In this document: positions 11,436 through 18,662 of the stretch, piece after piece
Layout: every line of letters starts with the position of its first letter
How positions within the stretch are numbered: the stretch's first letter is position 1
Assembly (NCBI GenBank): GCA_035542775.1
Contig: DATKKX010000445.1
Coordinates: forward strand, 1 to 22,874
Source: DATKKX01 sp035542775
GTDB taxonomy: Bacteria > Planctomycetota > Phycisphaerae > UBA1845 > UTPLA1
Length of the DNA: 22,874 nt
Direction of reading: 5' to 3'
Notes under the pieces: model-generated
Seen by the model: the letters and a program-made list of their open reading frames with translations, nothing else
Database searches by the model: none
Told to the model about the DNA's origin: nothing
Position numbers and translations under genes: made by a program

Positions 11436-11911
11436 GATTGCCTGGTCATCCCCTTGCTTGGCCCCTGTCTCGGCTCCCTTCGCGGCTCACCCGTCCGCGG
11501 AGCAGGGGTTCCGATCCGAAACTCGATCAGCTTGATAGCACTCGCCCGCCGGCCTTCATTAGCCCATACCTGCTCGTTCAGGATCTGCAACAGCGGCTGA
11601 CGAGCCAGCACGTATTTGGTCGCGGCGCTGTCCACCGTCACGACCAGCCGCCCGCCTCGGTAGGATTCTACGCGCGTGGAAGCCGCATATTCCGCCGGCA
11701 CCACCTGCCCCCATGCTTCCGCCAGCCCCTCCAGGCGCTGTGCCGACCGGATCGCCGCGTCGGAAACCACGCCGGCCAGCGCATCGCTGAGATGCACCGT
11801 CCGCCATCCCCGTTTTCCCCGATTGTATCGAAGCCAGAATAGCTGCTGGCTCGCCCGCGGGGCAGGCAGGAGTTCCTGTTCGTCCAGAATCTCTCGCCGC
11901 GACAGCCCCAT
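11432..11911 (-). CDS. DUF721 / DciA-like protein (putative replicative helicase loader)
   Basis: A 159-residue protein carrying the DUF721 core: AWGQVVPAEYAASTRVESYRGG, then RLVVTVDSAATKYVLARQ, then LLQILNEQ (about residues 66-115). This corresponds to the family's W..vvG..ia..t....y.~G.L.V.v.s......L....~.ll~~lN pattern. DUF721 proteins include DciA, the ancestral bacterial loader of DnaB helicase. The position between dnaN and gyrB fits that role and is common in DciA-bearing genomes. An SD-like GGGAG lies five nucleotides before the ATG. The stop overlaps the gyrB start by 4 bp, so the two are probably translationally coupled. The N-terminal 50 residues and the basic Pro-rich tail are not conserved features I can name. 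Helicase loading is inferred from the family. Confidence 0.85.
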
Positions 11912-12020
11912 TGCTTCTCCCTATTTCGTATCCGCCCCTGGTCGGATCGCCATTCCCTCAGGCTCGTCCGACGATGATACTACTGCCCGGGTGAATGCTG
12001 ACTGCCGGCCGCGCGCCCGG

Positions 12021-13118
12021 CTACGACAGATTCACAGGCATGACAACGTACTTGAACTTCGGTCCGCTTGTCAGGACGCCGGGCTTCGCGCCTTCTTTGA
12101 GCTCGAACGTCACTTGCTCCTCGCAAACCCGCAGCGCGTCACGCAGGAACTCGGGGTTGAACCCGATCAGCAGGTCTCCACCTGTATAATCGGGCAAATC
12201 CACTTCCACGGTCGCTTCGCCCTGCTCGGCGCTTCGGCTCGACAGCGTCATCTTCCTGTCGTGCAGATGCATGCGAATCCCCTTGGATTCCATGCTGGCC
12301 AGCAAGGCGGCCCGGGTTACGCCGCTGAGAAACTGGCTGGTGGACAAAGTCAGTTTCTTGTCCAGATCGTGCGGCAGAACGTCCTCCCACTTCGGAAAGC
12401 GGCCCTCCACCAGCACGCTGCTGATTGTGGCCCGCTCTGTCCGCATCACAATCTGATTTGGGGAAAGCCGCACTTCCAGTGCCTCGTCGGCCTCAAAATG
12501 CAGTCGCCCCAGAAGAGTCAGAGGCTTGAGGGGAACGATCGCCGACGCCTCCTCCTTGCTCGCCTTTTCCAGCGAAGCGGTAGACAGGGCCAGGCGGCGA
12601 CCGTCAGTAGCAACGAGCTGCAGCTTCTTGTCCGACTTCTGCCACAAAACGCCGTTGATCGCGTAGCGGGTGTTCTCGCGCGCCGCCGCGAATACCGTCC
12701 GCTCAACAGCGGCTCGCAGCTCACCCACCTTGACAACGAAGTCCGGCTCCCCCTCCATGTCCGGCACAGGCGGAAACTCGCGGACATTCTGCCCGACTAC
12801 CTGAAAGTGGCTGTCCCGACCGCGGATGTGCAGCAGATCAGCCTCGGCTTCGAAGGCCAGTGTTTCGTCCTGCGATTCCCTGACGATGGCAAGCAGGCGA
12901 TCTCCCGGGACCAGTGTCTCGCCCGGCTTGGTTACCTCTACCTGCTGGACGCGGTATCGCAACCCCACCTCCTGGTCATAAGCCGTGAGGACCAGTGCGT
13001 CCTGTTCCGCGGTAAGGCGAACGCACTGCAGAATTGGTTTGGGCGTGCGGCTGGCAATGACACTGGAAGTCGCGGAGAGCGCTTCGCTTAACGTTGCTCG
13101 GTCACAATTGCACTTCAT
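12021..13118 (-). CDS. dnaN: DNA polymerase III beta sliding clamp
   Basis: The ring-shaped processivity clamp of the replicative polymerase. From ATG 13118 (MKCNCDRATLSEAL) it has 365 residues, the normal length, and contains the three repeated clamp domains. Landmarks are NTRYAINGVLW followed by LVATDGRRLALS, the conserved clamp segment in the middle domain, and the C-terminus YVVMPVNLS, which matches the near-universal ending of beta clamps. I prefer 13118 because AGGGA lies six nucleotides upstream; a GTG eight codons earlier (13142) is also in frame but would add an atypical leader. The gene is 109 bp from the DciA-like gene downstream and separated from dnaA by the 400-bp putative origin region, so it probably has its own promoter there. 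Confidence 0.97.
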   Translation of the reverse strand: MKCNCDRATLSEALSATSSVIASRTPKPILQCVRLTAEQDALVLTAYDQEVGLRYRVQQVEVTKPGETLVPGDRLLAIVRESQDETLAFEAEADLLHIRGRDSHFQVVGQNVREFPPVPDMEGEPDFVVKVGELRAAVERTVFAAARENTRYAINGVLWQKSDKKLQLVATDGRRLALSTASLEKASKEEASAIVPLKPLTLLGRLHFEADEALEVRLSPNQIVMRTERATISSVLVEGRFPKWEDVLPHDLDKKLTLSTSQFLSGVTRAALLASMESKGIRMHLHDRKMTLSSRSAEQGEATVEVDLPDYTGGDLLIGFNPEFLRDALRVCEEQVTFELKEGAKPGVLTSGPKFKYVVMPVNLS

Positions 13119-13518
13119 CGCCGTTCCCTGTTTCTTGCCCACATACTGTTTGAGTACCTTCTAAACTAGTGCCATTCTTATCCGCTCGTACGCGCTGTGA
13201 GTTATGCGCGTTGTTGCGGTTGCTTGCGCAACCTGCCGGGGGCGTTAATCTTACATACTGCTGCATCCGCCGTCCATCTGAACAAACTGTGGGAAGGCCT
13301 GTGGGATCTGGGACCGCCGCTCACGGAATTCACGGCCGGCCGGCCGCCACCCTCGTCATCGCTCTCCTGCTGGTTCCCAATTCGGAGTTATCCACACCCG
13401 CGCCACTACCTGTGTTATTCTGCGACGGCGGGTCTGCCCTGCATGTGCAGTACGCCGTGGGTTCCGCGCTCGTGCATGCGTGAGGCCTCAGCTCACCAAA
13501 TCCCTCGGAAAAACCCAT
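13119..13518. other. dnaA-dnaN intergenic region, candidate oriC
   Basis: A 400-bp non-coding stretch between the dnaA stop and the dnaN start. It holds a perfect consensus DnaA box, TTATCCACA, at 13388-13396, and two 7/9 matches to TTATNCACA at 13178-13186 and 13202-13210, all in the same orientation. There is a hairpin GGTTGC-TTGC-GCAACC at 13218-13233 and a GGCCGGCC palindromic run near 13334-13345. An A/T-richer patch lies at about 13140-13180. Bacterial origins often sit between dnaA and dnaN, so this is the best oriC candidate here, but three sites of which two are imperfect is a weak cluster. Small open frames across it look like chance. Confidence 0.5.
13388..13396 (+). promoter_or_regulatory. 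Perfect-consensus DnaA box
   Basis: The nonamer TTATCCACA is an exact match to the consensus DnaA binding site. It lies in non-coding sequence downstream of dnaA and upstream of dnaN, where it could serve the origin, dnaN regulation, or both. Confidence 0.7.
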
Positions 13519-14862
13519 TCAGCTCTGGCGTAACGCGGCCTCGATCTGCTCCAACCGTGAGCGGAAGCTCACATCCTGCTCGCGCCTTTGCTCGACCAGC
13601 TTGTGGGCATGCAGAACGGTCGTATGGTCGCGACCGCCGAAGAAACCGCCGATTTCGTTCAAACTGTGACCCGTTAGTTCGCGGGCCAGATACATGCAAA
13701 CCTGCCGGGGCAGGGCGATCGATCGACTCCGCCGCCGTCCTTGGAGGTCCGAAAGCTTCACGCCGAAGCGCTCCGTCACCACGCTCATGATCTCTTGTAT
13801 ATGAATGTGTCGGGGTGACCCCTGATCATCATGTCCCAAAGCCCGCCGCGCAAGAGCGATATCCACCGGCCTGTTTCCTTCCAGTGCCGCAATTCCCCGT
13901 AGCCTGCTCAGGGCTCCCTCTAATTCCCTGGTATTGGACTTGATCCGCGAGGCGAGCAACATCACCACGTCCTCCGGCAAGTCCATATCGCGCATCTTCA
14001 TTTTCTTGCGGATGATCGCCATGCGCGTCTCAAGACATGGCGGATCGATGGCCGCCACCAGGCCCCAATTGAAACGGCTCGTCAATCGCTCCTCGAGCGT
14101 CGGAATCTCGGAAGGCCGACAATCCGCCGACAGCACGATCTGTTTGTGAAGCTGGTAGAGGGTGTTGAAGGTGTGGAAAAACTCCTCCTGCGTTCGCTCC
14201 CGGGCCGCTAGGAACTGGATGTCGTCCACGATCAGCAGATCCACGTGCCGGTAGCGGTATCGGAAACCATGCAGCGCCCCTTTCTCCACCGCCTCAATGA
14301 AGTGATTCACAAACGTCTCACAGGACATGTAAGTAACACGCGTACTCGGCGATCGATCGAGGACCTTCTGGCAAATGGCCTGAAGCAGGTGCGTCTTCCC
14401 CAGGCCGGCGCTGCCGTGGATGAACAGCGGATTGTAAACCGCGCCGGGGGACTCGCTGACGGCCACGCAACTGGCGTGGGCGAGCCGGTTGCATGGGCCG
14501 ACGACGAAATTCTCGAAGACATAATCCGGATTAAGGTGCAAGAGGACGCTCTCACCCTCGAAACGAGGCGGCTCGGGTGAGGCCTGCTGCGTCCCCACTG
14601 GCTCGACATCGAGCTCCGGCGAGACGCTGAACTCCACGGTGACGAGATGGCCGGTGGCGGCCTGGGCCCCCTCAATGAACGGGCGTACGCAATGTTCGCG
14701 GAGATAGCTCAATTGGGCTTCGTTGGCCACGCGGATCGTCAGCCGCCCCTGCTCAAGGGTCCCGGCTTGAAGCTGCCCGAACCAGGCTCTAGCGATTGGC
14801 CGATGCTGCGTCCTGACGTACCCCAGGATGTCTGACCAGACGACATCGCTTAATTCATTCAT
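13519..14862 (-). CDS. dnaA: Chromosomal replication initiator protein DnaA
   Basis: The AAA+ initiator that binds DnaA boxes and melts the origin. It has 447 residues with the full domain order: domain I (about 1-80), a short linker, the AAA+ core with Walker A GSAGLGKTHLLQAI (150-163), Walker B VDLLIVDDIQFL (207-218) and the sensor/Arg-finger region LEERLTSRFNWGL (257-269), and a C-terminal DNA-binding domain containing the signature GGRDHTTVLHAHKLV (409-423). The linker between domain I and the ATPase core is short (about 81-110). The ATG has no good Shine-Dalgarno of its own; the nearest GGAGG is 31 nt upstream and fits a short leader ORF whose stop overlaps this ATG. It is the first gene of the leftward replication block. 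Confidence 0.98.
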   Translation of the reverse strand: MNELSDVVWSDILGYVRTQHRPIARAWFGQLQAGTLEQGRLTIRVANEAQLSYLREHCVRPFIEGAQAATGHLVTVEFSVSPELDVEPVGTQQASPEPPRFEGESVLLHLNPDYVFENFVVGPCNRLAHASCVAVSESPGAVYNPLFIHGSAGLGKTHLLQAICQKVLDRSPSTRVTYMSCETFVNHFIEAVEKGALHGFRYRYRHVDLLIVDDIQFLAARERTQEEFFHTFNTLYQLHKQIVLSADCRPSEIPTLEERLTSRFNWGLVAAIDPPCLETRMAIIRKKMKMRDMDLPEDVVMLLASRIKSNTRELEGALSRLRGIAALEGNRPVDIALARRALGHDDQGSPRHIHIQEIMSVVTERFGVKLSDLQGRRRSRSIALPRQVCMYLARELTGHSLNEIGGFFGGRDHTTVLHAHKLVEQRREQDVSFRSRLEQIEAALRQS

Positions 14863-14885
14863 CGTTTATGCCCGGACGCCGCCAC
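14859..14885 (-). CDS. Possible 8-codon leader ORF coupled to dnaA
   Basis: Upstream of dnaA, GGAGG (14894-14898, minus strand) is followed at 8 nt by GTG (or at 6 nt by TTG in another frame). The GTG frame encodes V-A-A-S-G-H-K-R and stops with a TGA that overlaps the dnaA ATG. The TTG frame (10 codons) also ends within the first dnaA codons. Since dnaA lacks a good SD, ribosomes may be delivered by reinitiation. The arrangement is directly visible; that it is translated is inference. The GTG frame is also the tail of a longer open frame reaching 15164 with no protein-like features. Confidence 0.3.
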   Translation of the reverse strand: MAASGHKR

Positions 14886-15284
14886 AAGGGTTACCTCCGG
14901 TTCCGCGCCACGCTTCGTTCCGTAGGCTAACTCGTTGTTTGGCAAGCAATAACGAAAAAAGACCGATTTGGCCTCAGCGAGCAGCATTTTAACGACAGTT
15001 GGCCTGGAAGGCAAGGGCCTGCGCGTTGAACCGACTACGATTGAGACGCCCTCGTCAGGGGCCCGATCGCTCCCCTGGCGGCCCTGGGGGACGGCTTTGC
15101 CGGCGGACTTGCGGTACGTCGACGTTGCGGTACTATGCCCGGTTCGGAAATGAGTTCTAACCAAGGGGCCTTATGCAATGGGTGAAGGCAGGGAGAGGGT
15201 GTGCGCGCTTCCCCAGAGGCTAGGGCGCTTCCTCTTTTTCCCCGTTTACCTTGCTTGCTGAACCCCGGGAGAACCGCGGCGACC
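14863..15284. promoter_or_regulatory. Divergent intergenic region upstream of dnaA and the TPR/alpha-CTD gene
   Basis: About 420 bp from which transcription must diverge: dnaA leftward, the TPR/alpha-CTD gene rightward. It contains the GGAGG leader site described for dnaA, an A-rich patch at about 14950-14960, and an inverted repeat CAGGGG...CCCCTG at 15056-15077 with a 10-nt loop. Only weak DnaA-box-like strings are present, such as TTATGCAAT near 15172. I see no clear promoter hexamers. The switch of gene direction here is consistent with a nearby replication origin. Confidence 0.45.
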
Positions 15285-16619
15285 ATGGAAACAACCTTGG
15301 ATCTTGGCACGATTCTTGAGCAGGACACGTTTGACCTCAACTCCTACAGGGCTGTGCAGGAGCTGGGCTTCGCGAAGAAAGAGGCCGTCAACCGGCTGAA
15401 GGAACTGATGGCCGTCCTGGAAAAAAAGGTTCGGGACGGGGCCGGCGATGTACCGGCCCATGCCCTCAAGCTGGGGATGTGCTGGCTGCTGCTTTCGGAC
15501 CCATACCAAGCAGCCCAATGGCTTGGGCGGAGCCGGGCAGGGGCCCAGCGCAGCTACTTCCTCGGGCATGCCTACCGCGAGCAGCGACGATACGCTGAGT
15601 CGGTGCAGGAGTTCGAGCGGGCCGCGCAAGAAGGCTGGGACAAGACGCAATGCGACTGTCAGCGGGCGGAGAGCCTTCTCCTGAAGGGCGAGCCGGGCAT
15701 GGCGCTCCAGGTTCTGGAGTCCATCGCCTCGTCCGGCGCGGTCACCGCGGATTGGCATTATGCGCGTGGGCGCGTCCATCAGGAGCTTGGAGAGGTCGAG
15801 AGCGCCATTGAGGAATATGAGAAGGCCCTGGAGCAGGACCGCGAGCACGCCCAAGCCATGTTTCATCTAGCGTTCGTCCTCGACCTTCATGGCTCTGACG
15901 AGAGAGCGCTGCAGATCTACGAAGCCTGCACTGATCTGCCGTTCGTCCACATCCACGCCCTCATGAATCTGGCCGTGATCTATGAGGACCGCGGCGACTA
16001 CGAAAAGGCCGCCCGATGCCTCCGTCACGTCCTCGATGTCGACCCCAACAACCCCCGGGCCCAACTGTATCTCAAGGACGTGCTTGCCGCCGGGGAGATG
16101 TACATCGACGAGCTCCAGGTCAAGGAAGACGAGACCCGCAATGCCGTCCTGGACATTCCGGTCACTGATTTCGAGCTGTCTGTGCGAAGTCGTAACTGCC
16201 TGAAGAAGATGAATATTCACACCCTCGGCGACCTTCTGAGGACCACCGAGGAGGAGTTGCTGGCCTACAAGAACTTCGGCGAAACCTCGTTGCGGGAAAT
16301 CAAGGCCATGCTCGCCCAAAAGGGTCTGCTGTTGGGCCAGGAGGCCAGCGACAAAGGTCACACCGAGGTCCCGGCCGTTCCTTCCGCGCCGGCGCCGCTG
16401 GGCGATCCGGAGGTGCTCGCCCGGCCGACGTCCTCATTGCAGTTGTCGGTGCGCTCCAGGAAATGTCTCCAGACGCTCGCCGTCGCCACCCTCGGCGAGC
16501 TCGTCTGTAAAACGGAGGCGGAGCTGCTGAGCTCGCGCAATTTCGGCCAGACCTCGCTGAATGAGATCAAGAGCCGCTTGTCCGAACTGGGCCTCGCGCT
16601 GCGGTCGCTGACCAAGTAA
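15285..16619 (+). CDS. TPR protein with two C-terminal RNA-polymerase alpha-CTD-like domains
   Basis: From ATG 15285 (METTLDLGTI) the protein has 444 residues; an upstream GTG at 15201 would add 28 residues without support. Residues about 60-265 are TPR-like helical repeats, such as WHYARGRVHQELGEVESAIEEYEKALE and DYEKAARCLRHVLDVDPNNP. Two modules then resemble the alpha-CTD of RNA polymerase: residues about 292-350 (FELSVRSRNCLKKMNIHTLGDLL...YKNFGETSLREIK) and 382-440 (LQLSVRSRKCLQTLAVATLGELV...SRNFGQTSLNEIK). The arginine equivalent to E. coli RpoA Arg265, which contacts the UP element, is kept in both (R301, R390). Asn268 is kept only in the first, and Lys298 is lost in both. The N-terminal assembly domain of RpoA is absent, so this is not the polymerase subunit. 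A DNA- or protein-binding regulator is inferred. Confidence 0.88.
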   Translation: METTLDLGTILEQDTFDLNSYRAVQELGFAKKEAVNRLKELMAVLEKKVRDGAGDVPAHALKLGMCWLLLSDPYQAAQWLGRSRAGAQRSYFLGHAYREQRRYAESVQEFERAAQEGWDKTQCDCQRAESLLLKGEPGMALQVLESIASSGAVTADWHYARGRVHQELGEVESAIEEYEKALEQDREHAQAMFHLAFVLDLHGSDERALQIYEACTDLPFVHIHALMNLAVIYEDRGDYEKAARCLRHVLDVDPNNPRAQLYLKDVLAAGEMYIDELQVKEDETRNAVLDIPVTDFELSVRSRNCLKKMNIHTLGDLLRTTEEELLAYKNFGETSLREIKAMLAQKGLLLGQEASDKGHTEVPAVPSAPAPLGDPEVLARPTSSLQLSVRSRKCLQTLAVATLGELVCKTEAELLSSRNFGQTSLNEIKSRLSELGLALRSLTK

Positions 16620-16639
16620 CCGGCTGCCGGGTGATCTCG

Positions 16640-16657
16640 CGCCGCCGCGGAGCGGCG
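16640..16657 (+). other. GC-rich hairpin upstream of the SpoIID-domain gene
   Basis: CGCCGC (16640-16645) pairs with GCGGCG (16652-16657) around a 6-nt loop. It sits between the stop of the alpha-CTD gene and the AAGGAG ribosome-binding site of the next gene, without a T-tract. It may be an intercistronic RNA structure; chance in GC-rich DNA is possible. Confidence 0.3.
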
Positions 16658-16676
16658 ACGTCGAAGGAGCGAACCG

Positions 16677-18020
16677 TTGCCCATCGAGCCGCCCAGCGAC
16701 CACCAGTCAAGGCGGGCCAGGGCCCGTCGATTTCCCTTGCGATATATGAGGCTGATCCGTAAACATTGGCGACACGCGGGACCGATTCCCAAGCTCGTCC
16801 TGGGCCTTGGGGTCATGGTGCTGTTGCTCATCGGCTGCCTGGAGTTGACCGAAACCGGCCGCTGGCGTCCGATCACAGGCGAGCGTCCGCTCAAGCCGGC
16901 GATGGTGGACCGCACCATCCGCGTCCGACTGGGCGGCAAGGGCCCTCGGACCAGTGCACGCCTTTCGGTGACAACCTCCTTCAACCTTGCCGAGGCGAGC
17001 ACTGGCAAAATCCGGGCTGCCGGACATGCCGCCGTCCGCGACGCCACTATCCGCCCCGCGCCTGGCCGAGGAATTCAACTGGGTCGCGAGATCATTCCCT
17101 GTGATGACATCATCCTGACTCCGCAGCGGGATGCTGCTGTGGTGCTGGACGACCAGACCTATCGGGGTGAGTTGCGGATCCAGCGCTCCGGCGACGAGTT
17201 GGTGCTTGTCAACAACATAGACGTTGAAGCCTACATCCGAGGCGTCCTTCGCGGAGAGCTTCCTCGCTACTTCCACCCCGAATCATTCAAGGCCCAGGCC
17301 GTTGCCGCCCGGACCTATGCCCTCTGGGAAAAACAGAAGGGCTCGGCTGCCCGGCTCTATGAAATGCTCGACAACGAAGGCAGCCAGATGTACATCGGCG
17401 TGCGGGGGGAAGACAGCGTTGCCGTACAGGCTGTCGAGCAGACCCGCGGGCAGGTTTGCATGTGGGATGACCATGGCGTTGACCGCATCTTCTGCACCTA
17501 TTATTCCTCCGCCTGCGGCGGCCTCTCCCAGGGTGTGAACAACGTCAAGCCCAATGATCCCGACGTGCCTCCGCTGCGCGGAAATGTCGTCTGCAAGGAC
17601 TGCTACCTGGCGCCCCACTACAGATGGGGCCCGGTGAAGCTGTCGAAGACGGATGTCACCAAGCGCATCGTGGCGCATTATCCGGCGCTGGAGCGCCTGG
17701 GTACGATCACGGATTTGAAGGCCAAGGCCATCACCACCGACGGCCGCATCATCCGCATTGAGCTGCTCGGCGGCAACGGCCAGACCGATACCCTCATGGG
17801 CGAGGATTTCCGCCTGGCTGTCGGCGGTCGCGTCCTCAAGTCCACGAATTTTGAGCTGGAATCAAAGGGGTCTGACTTCATCTTCAAGAACGGCAAAGGC
17901 TTCGGCCATGGCATCGGCCTGTGCCAATGGGGCATGGAAACCAAGGCCCGCCAGGGATGGGACTATCAGCGCATCCTGTCGACGTACTATCCCGGATCGA
18001 AAATCAAGACGATCTATTGA
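16677..18020 (+). CDS. SpoIID/LytB-domain lipoprotein (putative peptidoglycan lytic enzyme)
   Basis: The start is TTG 16677, with AAGGAG at 16664-16669 and a 7-nt spacer. The 447-residue protein has a 38-residue Arg-rich n-region, a hydrophobic segment (about 39-53) and a lipobox LLIGC (Cys54), so it is probably a lipoprotein. The SpoIID domain spans about 160-447. VEAYIRGVLRGELPRYFHPE-SFKAQAVAARTYAL contains the family's catalytic glutamate (Glu194 by position) and the invariant AQAVAARTYAL. A second block FCTYYSSACGGLSQG carries Cys273 and Cys280, and CKDC adds Cys306 and Cys309. The end, GFGHGIGLCQWGMETKARQGWDYQRIL, is the canonical C-terminal motif. SpoIID is a lytic transglycosylase acting on denuded glycans in sporulation, and LytB-type relatives modify amidases; here a cell-wall role outside sporulation is inferred. 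It follows the alpha-CTD gene by 57 bp. Confidence 0.92.
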   Translation: MPIEPPSDHQSRRARARRFPLRYMRLIRKHWRHAGPIPKLVLGLGVMVLLLIGCLELTETGRWRPITGERPLKPAMVDRTIRVRLGGKGPRTSARLSVTTSFNLAEASTGKIRAAGHAAVRDATIRPAPGRGIQLGREIIPCDDIILTPQRDAAVVLDDQTYRGELRIQRSGDELVLVNNIDVEAYIRGVLRGELPRYFHPESFKAQAVAARTYALWEKQKGSAARLYEMLDNEGSQMYIGVRGEDSVAVQAVEQTRGQVCMWDDHGVDRIFCTYYSSACGGLSQGVNNVKPNDPDVPPLRGNVVCKDCYLAPHYRWGPVKLSKTDVTKRIVAHYPALERLGTITDLKAKAITTDGRIIRIELLGGNGQTDTLMGEDFRLAVGGRVLKSTNFELESKGSDFIFKNGKGFGHGIGLCQWGMETKARQGWDYQRILSTYYPGSKIKTIY

Positions 18021-18448
18021 GGAGGGCGGGCTTCGCCAGCCGTTCGATTCTCAGCATTCTCTGTCACTGGCGCCTCCGTCTCGCCCTTGAACACGGCCGC
18101 GCCCTTATCGAGCAGGACCGTCGTTACTTTGACGATCTGCGGAGTACCCTCGGCCGGGGCGGCGACATCTAGTGACACGCCGGTCACGAGCTGTTTTCGA
18201 TCGCCGGACGTTGTCCCGATCTTTATATTCCCCCGTTGCCCCGCGAACACCAGAATCCTCGGCCTGGTCAGGGTCTCGACGCTGTTTCCCCGGGCGTCCA
18301 GCCGATCGACGCGGATGTCGACCATGTACGCCCGGTCGCCGTCCGCCTGCCGCTCGGCCTTGATATGCGTCGCCAGCCGCTGCTGCGGCTGACAGCCCGT
18401 GAACAGCCCCAGGGTAAAGACCACTCCCAATAATCCCATAATCCTCAT
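18014..18448 (-). CDS. Small lipoprotein with secretin-like segment
   Basis: From ATG 18448 (MRIMGLLGVVFTLGLFTGCQ) it has 144 residues with a signal peptide and lipobox LFTGC (Cys19). AGGGG seven nucleotides upstream supports this start over an in-frame ATG at 18490. The middle, TLTRPRILVFAGQRGNIKIGTTSGD, resembles the P-[KR]-x..-GQ.A.I..G pattern seen in type II/III secretin C-terminal domains, followed by LVTGVSLDVAAP. The protein is too short to be a secretin, so at most it is a fragment-like relative. The 3' end overlaps the SpoIID gene by 7 bp tail to tail. The function is unknown. Confidence 0.7.
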   Translation of the reverse strand: MRIMGLLGVVFTLGLFTGCQPQQRLATHIKAERQADGDRAYMVDIRVDRLDARGNSVETLTRPRILVFAGQRGNIKIGTTSGDRKQLVTGVSLDVAAPAEGTPQIVKVTTVLLDKGAAVFKGETEAPVTENAENRTAGEARPPQ

Positions 18449-18616
18449 GACGCCACCCCTCGTACGGCACACGTCAGACGATATCGGCATTCTACCCCGC
18501 TGGTCTTTTTCGGTTGCACGCCGGCGAGCATCTCATCTGGCGTTATCAGCCTGGTCCTCCCAGCAGGACTGCACGAGTGGATGACTTGTCATTCACGTGA
18601 AGATGCGTGTGATGCG

Positions 18617-18657
18617 TCCGCCGCAGGCGGATCGCACCGGCGGCCCCTGTAGCCGCC
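18617..18657 (-). terminator. Tandem GC-rich hairpins downstream of the amidohydrolase gene
   Basis: Two hairpins lie just after the amidohydrolase stop codon (18663) on the minus strand: TCCGCC-GCA-GGCGGA (18617-18631) and GGCGGC-CCCTGTA-GCCGCC (18639-18657). There is no T-tract in either direction, so they are not classical intrinsic terminators. They could be a factor-dependent or 3'-end-stabilising structure. Confidence 0.4.
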
Positions 18658-18662
18658 AGCGC

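Noticed and set aside
11676..13091. Plus-strand open frame of 471 codons opposite dnaN and the DUF721 gene
   Set aside because: The minus strand encodes the unmistakable beta clamp and DUF721 protein; the plus frame has no recognisable features.
13169..13790. Overlapping plus-strand frames across the dnaA-dnaN spacer
   Set aside because: They lack ribosome-binding sites and protein-like composition, and one runs into dnaA antisense.
14859..15164. 101-codon minus-strand frame upstream of dnaA as a full protein gene
   Set aside because: No domain, no SD at its ATG and biased composition; only its last eight codons, with their own GGAGG, seemed worth listing.
14863..15284. Alternative origin of replication upstream of dnaA
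   Set aside because: Only weak DnaA-box-like strings are present, whereas the dnaA-dnaN spacer has an exact box; it remains possible but less supported.
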